Source of the DNA: Eudorina sp. 2006-703-Eu-15
Taxonomy: Eukaryota; Chlorophyta; Chlorophyceae; Chlamydomonadales; Volvocaceae
NCBI GenBank assembly: GCA_003117195.1
Contig: BDSI01000037.1
Location: 877,501 to 941,500, forward strand
Length of the DNA stretch: 64,000 bases
Direction: 5' to 3'
Made by a program: the position numbers and the translations under genes. How positions within the stretch are numbered: position 1 is the first letter of the stretch; the number at the start of each line of letters is the position of its first letter. This document shows, piece after piece, positions 32,901 through 43,438 of the stretch. The notes under the pieces were generated by a model. That model made no database searches. It was not told the DNA's origin and saw nothing but the letters and a program-made list of their open reading frames with translations.

Positions 32901-35082
32901 CGCCCATCTGTACGACACCCAGGTCTATTTGCAACGTGTTCGGAATCAGCAGGTCCCAGACAAGTGCAGCGGCAGAAGCACGGCGACCAGCAAGTCCCCC
33001 CAGGCCACAATCCCATCGCGACCAATTCGGGTAGCGCGCTGCGCCTGCATGGGAAACACATTCACCGACCTGAACATACATCTCGTCGAGCCTCAAACAA
33101 CTTTCATCTATGACAGGAGGAGAGGTCGGCGGTCTCCATAAATGCTTAGTGAAACCATATGAGCCCCGTCCATATACTCAAGTTCCCAAGAGTAGCACCC
33201 GGCAAGAGTAGCACCCGGCAAGAGTAGCCGTGTGATAGCTTGGTGACAACGTGTTTGTGATGTTCAAGCAGGAAACGGTATCAGGCGAGAAGATGGAGGG
33301 AGTTAAGACAAGTTGCAAAGTCATTCATCAGGGAAAAATAGATAAACCGTCATCCTGGGACAGCTCCGACTGACCCCCCACTAACTCGTGTACGGCACCC
33401 CCAACCCCCTCAGCCACACAGGAGTTGACATGGGAGTCGGCAGCTGCGCGACTGTGAGCAGGTAGTTGTACGGCGGCCCGGCTCGGAAGCTACCTGACTG
33501 TAGTGACGCACACGGGCAGTTGGCGCTAGTCGGCAGGCGTGCGAGTGGGAGTAAACAGTTGAGCGCGCACGCGTGTGAGAAGCTGCGGCAGAGCACGGCG
33601 GAGCATGGCAGAGGCTGGCAGTTGGCGCGGCGCGCGAGAGGGCGTGCATAGTCGCGCGCGTGCCCTTTGGGAAGCTGCGTGTGAGCTGTGAGTAAACTCA
33701 GGAGGATATTCATTGGTCGGACAATGCGTCGCCTTTGGGACCCCCGCAGCTGTGCCCACACATGCAAGCCTACTCAGCCACGCTCTTCGCGTTAGCTCAA
33801 TCGCGGGATGCTTGGGCTGGTGCTCAGGCCCATCCCCGGCAAGCAGGTCCCTAGGTTCCAACTCACCGGCTCCTGCCGCGGTCCCCCAGCCCAGGCCAGC
33901 CGCCGCGCCTGCACGACGTGGGAGCAGTCAGGAGGCACAAGCACTTTACGACAGGCACTCTGCTGCGCGTTTCATGCCTAAGTGAGCCTTAACAAAACGT
34001 CAAGCGGAAAGGCGCAAACCTCACCGGCTCCCGTCGCAATCGCCATGCCCGCTAATCCGCTCCTAGGGGACCACTTGCGCTCCCCATGCCCGCTAATCCG
34101 CTCCCGTGAGACCGTCAAAGGTATGCAAATTAGGTCGTATTCAGACTACGCAAGGCTTTAAGCTGTTTTGAGGGTGGTTTCGTGAAAACGAGGGTTTCGT
34201 GGAAAGGAGGGTTTAGTGTAACCTGAATGGTGGCCCCGCCTCCCACAAGCGCGCCAACTACCCGTGTGCCTATGGTGAGCTGCGCACTTCGCGATAGCTC
34301 AAACACTTATCTACTAACGCATGACCGCGTACCGTGGGACATTAGAGCCGGAGTCTTTGCGGGTCAAGTCTGGGCTATCATAACCAACTCACCAGCTCCT
34401 GTCGTGCTCCCCACACCCCGGCCGGCCGCCGCAGCTGCACGACAAGCGAGCGTCCGGGGTGGTGCAGGTTTGGGTGCGAGGAGGACAAGAGCCGCAATTA
34501 GGTCAGGCGAAACAATCGCAACCCCATCCTCGAATGCCCAACCTCCTTCGTTCGCTGGCCAGAGGCATGCACAAGCTTGTAGCGCACAGCCTTTAGCGCT
34601 GCCCGCTGCCGAACAGTGAGGCCTGCCACTTGGTCCGCTTCTAGCAGACTGAAGGCTGTGCCGTTGAAGTCTAGCCCGGAACGGGCCTCAACAATTGGCT
34701 GGATGGAGGTGGCCTCCTCTACACGAACGAAAGAAGGGCTCCGCGAATGGTTGCCATAGCTGTGATACCTTGTCCCCGTGTGCTACTTGAACATGCGTCA
34801 TCGGCTCCTGGGGCCTTCTAATCCTCGCATCGTGCTATTTTCCCACTGATTATCGCAAGTCATTTTCCTTTCAACAAACAACACACCTTGCGCATAAAGA
34901 ATATGATCGATCTTCCCCGGACGCAGCCCAGCTGCGACAAGCCCAGCTCGACTGGCGACTTTCAGGTCGTCGTAATTGGCATAGGACGCCTGGATGAGCG
35001 CGTCGAGCTCCTCGTCTTGAAACGTCCCTGTGACCCCAAGTTCTCGCAAGGCCTGACGTAGTTGCTGCCGTGCATCCGCCAT
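29953..35082 (-). CDS. FunK1/CRN-like kinase-domain protein with SAM-like N-terminus
   Basis: 593 residues in eight exons on minus: 34887-35082, 32603-32726, 31884-32364, 31655-31699, 31417-31524, 30837-31199, 30362-30684, 29953-30094 (594 codons, all phases consistent). The N-terminus MADARQQLRQALRELG through LRPGKIDHILYAQ is a helical, SAM-like module. The middle (about residues 66-390) is uncharacterised (YVWKPDDSHDLEDKLSKAAY; CKLGGGGAPFMQALRYY; LLLDGPHFSIHGVWTIYQNR). A kinase-like fold follows: beta3-type VPVVVKFVKG, catalytic-loop-like HGDVRRPNIFV, and FIDFDW in place of DFG, then TYPPEPLSTEVRWHVD. HxDxxxxN plus DFDW is characteristic of fungal FunK1 and CRN-type kinases, also found in algae; activity is unproven. 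The intron after 30362 uses a GC donor. The first intron (2.16 kb) rests mainly on phase fit, so exon 1 is less certain. Confidence 0.85.
33186..33230. repeat. 16-bp tandem repeat (AAGAGTAGCACCCGGC)
   Basis: Two full copies and a partial third in the first intron of the FunK1-like gene. Confidence 0.8.
33713..34560. repeat. Degenerate tandem duplication in FunK1-like intron 1
   Basis: Segments near 33713-33970 and 34227-34500 share diverged blocks in the same order (TGGTGAGCTGCGCACTTCGCG-like, then CCAACTCACC followed by CGGCTCCTG/CAGCTCCTG, then CCGCCGC..TGCACGAC). One frame of each gives a similar NSPAP..PRPAAA peptide, but neither shows splice sites or a family match; they look like decayed repeats. 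Confidence 0.45.
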
Positions 35083-36707
35083 TCTCCGCGTATTCTGCAA
35101 AAAGTTGAGTTGCCGACGCCGCTACTTCTGGAGCCGAGAGCCAGTACACAGGTGGTTTCAGGTGATGTTCCCGTTCTCAAGTTTTCACGCAGGTGCGTAA
35201 AAATGTGTTAGTTTTGTACTTTGCGCTGCGTTGCATGGGCGATGTATAAAGCTGCAAAGCAACCGTTTGGGGCTCTCGGATTCCAGATTCAGCTGTTTCA
35301 GCTGTCTAGGACGAGCGGCACGCATTGCTGCAGTGTACTGCATGTGATCACTGTCAAATCACGCGAAAGACGGGGGTGTTTCCATTTTTGCCCCCACTTA
35401 GTACGCACTAGCGTTTTTACCACATCACTTGGACAATGCACCCTTTGGGCTTCCGGCTCGCATGGGGTCGTTACCAGGGTTCGGGTTGCGCCAACCGTGT
35501 AACAACTACATACAAAGCTGTTTCTGGTAGCGTCGATTTGCTGATCGGAGCTTCACGACTGTGGACGATGCGATAAAGGTTACACGATTAGACTATCAGA
35601 GTTTAGCGATTGGCTGGAGTGCTAATGGATCTCTCTCTGTCGCCACCAAATTACACCCACTCTGGTTCCTCAGGCACACGTGATACACCTCATTCCATGG
35701 CCGCACGAAGGGGCGCGCGTTACCCTCACATGCGGTAGCACCAAATCTTACCAAGTCTGGTACGGCGCCAACCAACCTGTCCCCCTGACCCACCAAATCT
35801 GCCCGGTTGTGGTTCCAGTTTTATTCGGGTAAATAACTAATCGGCGGTTGTACGATTGTTGAACGAGACCTAACGAGACCGTTGGGCCGAACGGGAGGTA
35901 GGCGTGACTACCCTGCTGCTCACATGCACACGCAAGGAATCTTTAGGACAGCTAACCGTCGCCGCTGCCACCTGACCGCCGTCCAACGAGCACTACCTGT
36001 GAAACGTGTACGAGTCTGATCATTCGCAACATTTAGGACTGTTTGTTGGCCAGAAGGCCAATAAAGGAGGCAGGCCGACAGAGACACACTCTCACCTACA
36101 CCAACACGAATGCTGCTTTCGAGCCGCCTCCCTCGATGCACCCAGAATCCCAGACTGCCTCGTAATGGAAGAGCGCCTCCTCAGCCCCGCTAGCCCGCAA
36201 CAACATCGGCCAACAGGACGGATACGCTGCACTCGATCGAGAAGCCTAGCGGCTCCACACGCTGCTAAAATCCGTGGCTCCGCCCACTGCGCACCATGGC
36301 AGGATGCCACGCGAAACCGCACACCACTGTCGAGCGCTGGAGCACTTGTCGGCGCCTCTGTTCTGTCCACGACGCTACAGACGGCCACCCGACACGGGTA
36401 GGCTGCATGGGATGAAAAAGCGCACACTGCGCACAGACGCACACTGCGCACAGACGCATATGCGTAACGCACGGGCCCCGATTTCCGAAGCTGGAGCATT
36501 GGAACCCCATGTCTTGTTCCACGACGACGCCTAGCTGTGCGCAAAGCAACCCGGTTTGCGGGCTTACCCCTCGCACGCAAGCACGCACTTCCACGGCGTG
36601 AGCACCAACAAGAGCTCCGCTGAAGCACAGCGCATCCCTCGGCCTCGAAGATTACCGCTCGCAAATCGCAACACATGAAACCTGGTATGATGGTTCTCAT
36701 TCCCCCC

Positions 36708-36710
<3 letters not shown>

Positions 36711-36742
<32 letters not shown>
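36711..36742. repeat. (CA)n microsatellite
   Basis: About 16 CA dinucleotides. Confidence 0.9.
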
Positions 36743-36747
<5 letters not shown>

Positions 36748-36792
36748 GAATGAACGCCCACGCGCTGCACTCGTCTGCACTCGGTAGTACAC

Positions 36793-36857
36793 CGGTACTG
36801 TAGGGTACTAAAAGTACTGTAGGGTACTAAAAGTACTAGAGGGTACTAAAGGGTGTC
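36793..36857. repeat. Short tandem repeat (TACTGTAGGGTACTAAAAG)
   Basis: Three to four imperfect copies of a 19-bp unit built on GGGTACTA. Confidence 0.75.
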
Positions 36858-38051
36858 ACACTGTCAAGTAACAACACGAAACGAAACGGCGGCTGAAATG
36901 CGCTAAACAAAAAACACCTCTTGCTGCCCTCTGCATTCCCGCACGCTTCAGCGGCCACTCAGGACCTCACGCTCGCGCACCGGCTTAGGGGCGGACTGGG
37001 AATCGAACGCTCCAATCACGTCGTGCTGCTACAGCGCGTCCATCCGCGCCGGACGCGCACTTGGGTCACTTTTACTTTTGGTGTTATACTACCATGTACC
37101 AACGAGAGGGTGCCGATAGGCCCCCAACCAAGCCATGCACGCTTTCGACACTACCTCGAGTAACCCCCTGGGGGTGTCCAAACACGCGCACTGCGCGCCG
37201 TAGCGACGGCGGCGGCGAAGCCAAAAGACAGTCAACCTGCACATGCCAACCAAAAGTTGCACAACCTGCAACATCCATAGCCCAAGAGACGCAAGCTCCC
37301 AACGTTGCTGGTGAGGCTGCTGTCCGCCGACTGTACGAATGTACGGCGAAAACAACCCGGCGGGGAAACATGGAGAGATGGTGACGCCTCACCGCAAAAC
37401 AAGACGATGCGCGTTGGCGCATTATGCTATTACTACGGACGTCATGCTGTGGCACGGGGGGTACCGGCGGTTCAATGCGCCTGTTCTCCGGCCTCTGCGA
37501 CCGAGCTCACATTCCGTGGCACCCCTCTCAACCACTGGGTTCCACCTGCAAGCCTGCGGTTGGCAGACCTGGGCCCGGGTGCGGGTACCAGCGGTGCAGA
37601 GCGCCCCTCGAGGCGACGAGTTCACATCCAACGTTTCTTCCTCTCCACTCCACTGTACAGGATGCCCGATACAAGCACCAAATTTCAGGCCCTTCTCCTC
37701 CTCCTCACTACAGCGGCTCTCCGCTCACCTGCCGTGCTGCCTGGCCACCTGACCGCTGCGCGAGCTAGGCCGCACTCAGCCGGCCCAGCCCACGCAGCAT
37801 CCACCGTCACGCCGCTCCGCGCTGACCCCCACAATACCCTCTGCCCCTTCCCCCCAAGCATGCGCATGAGCCGCAGCAGGCAACATGATATTGCCTCTCT
37901 TGCAAGCAAGCAGCAGACACCCCAACCGATCCCCGTCAGCTTAAGATACGGCCCATGCCGCACCAACAGTGAACTTCTGCTCCGGCTTCTGGACGGCCCA
38001 TGCCGCACAAGACCACCGCCCGCGGCCCTGACATGGAGCAGCCGCAGCTCC

Positions 38052-41000
38052 TCAGGATATGACGCAGCCGCAGCCCGCGCGCGCCAGCTGGCCGCCTTGT
38101 CCGATGCCCAGCTCCGCCTCCGCCAGCGGGTCCGCCAGGGCTTCCAGCTCCGCCAGCACCGTACCAATGTCCGGGCGCTGCACGGGGTCCTGGTGCCTGC
38201 ACGCGACAGAGGCCGGCGCTCAAGGTAGGTCGCAACACAAGGGAGCGCAAAGGGCAACGAGCCGCTGCACACAAGAGCAGCGTGGCGCTTGCACACAAGA
38301 GCGTCATGGGTTCATGGCGCTACGCTGCGCGCACTGTCACATGCGGATGCGGCTCCCCATCAACTGCCAGATAGAACAAAGCGGTCAACAGATGCTCAGG
38401 CACCGAGCCGAAGGTCACCGGCCCTCCCTCGCGGGTGGGGTCACCGGCCCTGGCCCCCCCCGGGTGCCCGCATCTCTCACCAGCCCGACTCGATGAGCGC
38501 CCACAGCTGCGGCGGCATCTTGGCCATCGCGTTCGTCCGCGGCGGCCTGTAGCCCGCCGCCACCCGCTCCGCAAACTCATCCGCGTTGCAGAGCATCCGC
38601 GAGAACGCGGGCAGCTTGGTGGAGATGTGGGTGTAGGTGATGCTGGTGCGCCCGAACAGCTCGTACATCAGGATGGCCAGGCTGTACACATCCACCTTGT
38701 CGTTGTAGGGCTCGTTCTTGTAGGCCTCCGGCGCCAGGTACATCAGGCTGCCGGTGCGGCCAGTCAGGCTGAACACCTGGCGGGGACGAGCCGGGGCCAT
38801 GCAGCGGTGCAGCGAGGGCGTCGCGAACCCATCCTCTAAGAGCCGCCGGTTGCTAGACCGGATCATCACTTGATTGCGTCGATCTCACACCTCTAACCCC
38901 GAATGGGCCGCACACCTCACCCTGTACGTGTGACCTCATGCTCACCCTGTACGTGTGACCTCATGCGCACCCTGTATGCATGGGCCTCCCATATGACATT
39001 TACTGTGGCACAGGTCAAGAACACGTCCGTGCGTCACGCGTGACAGGCACGGCAGCCCCGGAAAAAATCAATGGGCCTTCCCCTGTCTCACCTCCTCAAA
39101 GTCTGGCATCGGCGCAGACTTGACCGTGCTCAAGGGATGACCGGGCGCTGACGATAGGAAGTTGGGCAAGCTGCTCGACGGCGCCAAGCCGGCCGAAACC
39201 TCACTCGGGAGCTCGGTCGCGGCGGTGGCCGCGGCTGGTGCGCACCGGGGGCCGGCCTCGGCGTGCCAGCCTCCAGCTGTTGCGGCGGTGCGAGCAGCTG
39301 CCGCCAGACGTGGACTGGACGGAGCGCTCCCGACCATCTGGCGGTTCATCGCGCCGTTGGCGCTGGAGCGGACCGAGCGCACGCTGATGTTCTGCGCCCC
39401 CAGGCGCAGGTGCAGCAGGTCGGCCATCTGCATGTGCTGGTGCTGCTGCGATGGCGGCTGCTGGCCAGGCAGCAGCACGCTGCGGCGGCGTTGGGGTGTG
39501 CCGTCGGACGGCGACGGCGTCAGCGCGCCGTCCCCAGCGGCACGGCAGCTGTTGGGCGCCATCACGGAGATGCGCAGGCTGGTGCCCCGCCCGCCGTCGC
39601 CTGCAGCGCGGCGGCCCAAGCTGGTGCGCCCACCATCCCGCTCGGCGCCCACCATTCCAGAGCCCGTCCCTGAGCCAGGTGCTGAGGCGCCAACAGTGGA
39701 GGAGGTTGGCCCATCGGCCAGGCTGTCCATTTTGGCTAAGCAGTCCACGGCGACGGTCGGGACGGCACTACTGGCATTTGTAGACCCCGCCTGACGCAGC
39801 ACATTGTAGGTACTGCCCATGGGTGAGAGCCCCGCGGTACCGGCGGCGCCGGGTCCGGTCAGCTGGGGGCCTGCTTCGACCAAGCCGTTCGTGGTCGATA
39901 CCTGCAGCCGGCCCCGGGAGACTGATTCCCCGATGCCAACCGAACCACCGGGGGCGGTGGAATTCTTGGCCCGCATGCCGCCCGGCTGCATTGCCCTTGG
40001 GAGCTGCGCCGCCGCAGACGTGGGACCGTCAGAAGGTGGCGCCAACGCTGACTGCACGGGCGCCAGCGCCTGACTGTCCTGCGACTGCAGCTGCAGCAGG
40101 CGCTCGCCCTCCAGCAGGACGTCACGGACTGACGCCGTCGACGGCCGCGGTCCATCCGGCGTGCTCAGCATTGCGGCCAGCGCCGGGGGCGCTGGGCCAG
40201 CCGGCGACACCCGGCAGGTGGTCGTGAGCGCGCTTTGGCAGGGCACACTGACGGAGGCGAACAGTGGAGGCGCCGGCGGCAAGTCCGCGACTAGCTCCGG
40301 CCGTACGCTGGAGCTCTGAGGCGCACTCAGATTGCAGACCCCCTCTGCACACGTCTCGGCGGCCGCACGCACCGACTCGACTGCAATGCGCGGGACGCTG
40401 CCCGCCGGCGTGTGCGGCGCCAGGGAGCTGTTGGTCGCCCTGAGGGCGGATGCCTGGCTTTCTTCAGCCGAACTGCGTGCCTCAAAGCGCGACACCGAAT
40501 CTCCCATGCCGCTGGACCACCGAGCGGACTGAGTTGGCCCTAACGGCGAGGGCCGCGCCGCGCTGGGCGAGTTGGCCACTGTACCCGCCATGACAGAGCG
40601 GGGCACCGGAGATGCCCCGGCCGCGGCTGCGGCTGCGACGCAACGGCCAGCGCCCGGAGATCCCGGCCGTGCCGGGGAGGGCGGCAGGGCCACCTGCAGC
40701 GTCCCGCGCGGGCTGCGGCTGCGAGGGCTGCCGCCCTTTCCGCTGGAGAGGTTGGAAGGGTTCCTGCTCCAACCGCTGCCAGCGTGATTGAGCTGATCGC
40801 TGTCCGGCCGCGGCGCCAACGCACCACCACCACCACCACCACCAGCAGTCCCTAACGCCGAGGACGCGCCGCTCCCCAACGGGGTGGACCAGTTCTCCCT
40901 GCTCTTGGAGACTTGGTCCAGCTGCGACATGCTCCGCGAGCGGCGTGCTATCTCCGCGCTGCGCAACCGCGCCGTCGGACTCTGCGTTGGACTCTGTCCT

Positions 41001-43200
41001 TGCGCTTTCTTAAGCGCTTCACCCCGCCTGGAGCCCCTCTCGCGCCCACCCGCAGCTTCATCCGCAGGCTGCGAGTCGGGGGGGATGAGCGGCTGTGGCG
41101 AGTTTGGCAGTACCACGGGCGTCAAGCCGTTGTCATCTACCGCGTAAAAGACGGGTTCGGACGCCAGCTCCTGTTCCTTGACGCTCTCTTTGGTGAACGC
41201 GGTGATGATGCCGCTGGCGGAGGACCGGCCGTCACGGCCTGCACATGGCTGCTGCGGCGCCTGCAGTTGCAGCAGCTTCGCGGTCGAGGCATGCCTGTGC
41301 GACGACCGCTCAGACTCGGGGCCCAGACGGGAGAGACCCGCTGCCGGCCGCGCCGGCAGGTTGATCGATGGCCGCATGGAGCGCCGCAGCAGAATGGCGT
41401 TCCGCCGTTCCGGTTGCTGCGCGAAGATGGCCTGTGGCGGGGTGTGAGTGCGACACGTTTCCTCAGGCAAGGCGAACTTACACACTTGATTCCATGCCGA
41501 TACCGTAACGCAACATGTGCTTTCGCGCTTGTTGGCCGATCGGGAAGGGGTGGAAGGTCACTGATAAACCCCGGGGGTCTGATTCAATTTCTGAAATTCT
41601 GATGCACTCAGCGTCGGCAATACCGTATCGCGCACACATCGGTTGCACCTGAAACCGTTTCGACTGAATAGCTCGCTGGTGACTGAGTTGGACAGCAGAC
41701 GTCCTCGAGCGGGGCTGGCAATCGCCACAAGGAGAGCGTCTGAGTGCCGGCGTGCTTTCAACTACGGGGTAAACGCCTCGAAAACGGGGTTGAATCGTAA
41801 ACCCGGCGAACGGCAACGTAACGACTCTGCCACTGCCCCACTACCTGAATGTTGAGACATTGTATTGGCTTACCCGCTGCAAGCCGAAATCTGCCAGCTT
41901 CGCCGACTGCATACCCGCTGTCAGTAGGACGTTCTCCAGCCTGCATGGTCAAGGGTACGGGTTCGCGACGTAGGAGCACAACGGCCGGCCGCACAACGAC
42001 CCCAGCAACAAGCAACTCTAGGTGCCCCCGCATCGCATAGCTTATCATGGCTCACAAATGCACTTCACTTGTTTATGTGGTGTTTGCAAGCTGTCGTCCG
42101 GACAGTTGCCGACGACAACACATGCTCGCATTCGTGGGCGCACGCAACGCTAGAAAGCAGGATCGTCAGATTATTTTGGTAGAGGAGACTCACTTGACGT
42201 CGCGGTGGATACGCGGAAAACCGTCCTTGCCACCCAGGTGGAGATATTGAAGCGCCCTCGCGACATCCCTGACCCAGCCCAGCGCCTGAGAAAACGTATA
42301 CTTTGGCACAGCTCCTGCTAATACCTGCTTCACCATCAATTTGGCCAGCGAACCACCCTGCGGGGGCAGAACCCATGTCCATATCGACGATAACGCAGGG
42401 TTCGTTATGGTCTTGTGGAAAAGATGCGCACGACAACCCTGCAAGATACTTTACTTCCACACCACCTACAAGTGGCCATCAACCATGCGGTCGTGCGCCC
42501 CAGGTTACAATGAAGCCGCACCTCCATCAGCTCAAGGACCAGAGCATGGGCGCACTGCGTGTGACCCTCCAAACCAGGGAAGTTTGGCTGCAATTTCAGC
42601 AATCCGTATGCGGATATAATATTTCTGCGAGAGAAAACCGCGAGAAACCGTAAGCGTTCATTCTGACCGACTTGTGCAGAGTGGAACTGGTATCAAGCCG
42701 TTACCGCCACGTGAGGAGCAAGGGTAACGACCCAAGGTGCTCATGTGCCCAGCCAGACCGATGTCTGGTGGTAAACAAGAGAGCGCTGCGATGTTATGCT
42801 GCTGTGCCGGGACTACATGCTGGCTAGGAACGCAAGCCCAGGGGTTGCTACCGCTTACCGATGGTCTAACTGCAACATGAGCTCCGCTTCCTCCTTGAAC
42901 AAGCGCAGTTCCTGGCACGATTCATCAGAGTACTCCGGGTGAAGGACCTGCACAATCGGCAAACCGGCGGACAGAGGAAAAGCACCCGTGTGGCTACAGC
43001 TGATCGCAACCACCCTTTGTTATGTCCCAGGCAATATTATAAAAAAGCACCTTCACAGCGACTGGGAATGTGTTGCCGCTGGCTGCCTTGAGGGTCCCAC
43101 GAAAAACAACTGCGAATCCGCCCTTGCCGAGAGGCTTGCCAAGTTTCAAAGTGTCAAGAGGTGCTGGTACCTTGCAAGGTCGAATGGAAACGACCTCCAT
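38052..43200 (-). CDS. TKL-type protein kinase with 780-residue activation-segment insert
   Basis: 1,117 residues in eight exons on minus: 43051-43200, 42859-42947, 42522-42624, 42194-42357, 41874-41940, 39092-41431, 38481-38776, 38052-38196 (1,118 codons, all phases consistent). Kinase motifs in order: Gly loop LGKGGFAVVF (residues 24-33), VAVK lysine (50), alpha-C glutamate in LFKEEAELML, LDHRNIISAYG, LVLELMEGGSL, catalytic loop HRDVKLENVLL, metal site KLADFGLQR, then a 780-residue Ser/Ala/Pro-rich block, then VFSLTGRTGSLMYLAPEAY, the DKVDVYSLAILMYELF helix and HQDPVQRPD. All canonical catalytic residues are present, so the kinase should be active if the insert is tolerated or removed. The family (TKL, CTR1/MAP3K-like) is expanded in green algae. 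The N-terminus is short: the start is the first ATG 16 codons before the kinase core. Head to head with the ACR gene. Confidence 0.9.
38916..38978. repeat. 23-bp tandem repeat (CTCACCCTGTACGTGTGACC)
   Basis: Two full copies and a diverged third in the TKL kinase intron 38777-39091. Confidence 0.8.
39092..41431 (-). other. Symmetric 2,340-nt exon inside the kinase activation segment
   Basis: Phase-0/phase-0 exon of exactly 780 codons with acceptor CCGCCACAG and donor GTGAGAC, uninterrupted by stops. It lies between the exon ending DFGLQR and the exon starting VFSLTGRTGS. The product is low-complexity (Ser, Ala, Pro, Gln) and probably disordered, with many SP/SR and RRxS-type sites. Confidence 0.8.
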
Positions 43201-43438
43201 GTTGTTCCTACCGATGGTGGTGGTTAGACACCTGCCTCTGTTAAAGCAACATCATTTGAGTCTATTCCTAAAGCAACGCCGGGTAGTGAATATTAGCAAG
43301 GCTACACGCCAACATTATTGTCCACTGTAACCCTTCAACTCAGTCGACAGTACGGGTACGGAGCACCTGATTCTCGTTGTTCAAAAGCGTTCCTTATGCT
43401 AAAACGTCGGAGCTTTGTTTTCCAGCAATTTCAGGAAA
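43201..43438. promoter_or_regulatory. Shared upstream region of TKL kinase (-) and ACR (+)
   Basis: 238 bp between the two proposed start codons. Relatively AT-rich; no clear core promoter motif. Confidence 0.4.

Larger units (their letters stand above)
35083..38051. other. Gene-free stretch between FunK1-like and TKL kinase genes
   Basis: No supportable exon. It contains a (CA)n run at 36711-36742, a GTACTGTAGGGTACTAAAA-type short repeat at 36793-36857, and several small open frames without family resemblance. Both flanking genes are on minus, so this holds the promoter of the FunK1-like gene and the 3' UTR of the TKL kinase. Confidence 0.55.

Noticed and set aside
32737..33096. 119-codon minus ORF as an extra exon of the FunK1-like gene
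   Set aside because: The phase of the exon ending at 34887 joins directly to 32726; no acceptor/donor pair in this ORF keeps frame and no motif supports it.
36990..37020. tRNA-like B-box (GGGAATCGAACGC)
   Set aside because: The flanking bases do not form a T-stem and no acceptor or anticodon stem can be drawn on either strand.
37305..38228. 307-codon plus-strand ORF
   Set aside because: Overlaps the last exon of the TKL kinase antisense and has no recognisable domain or splice context.
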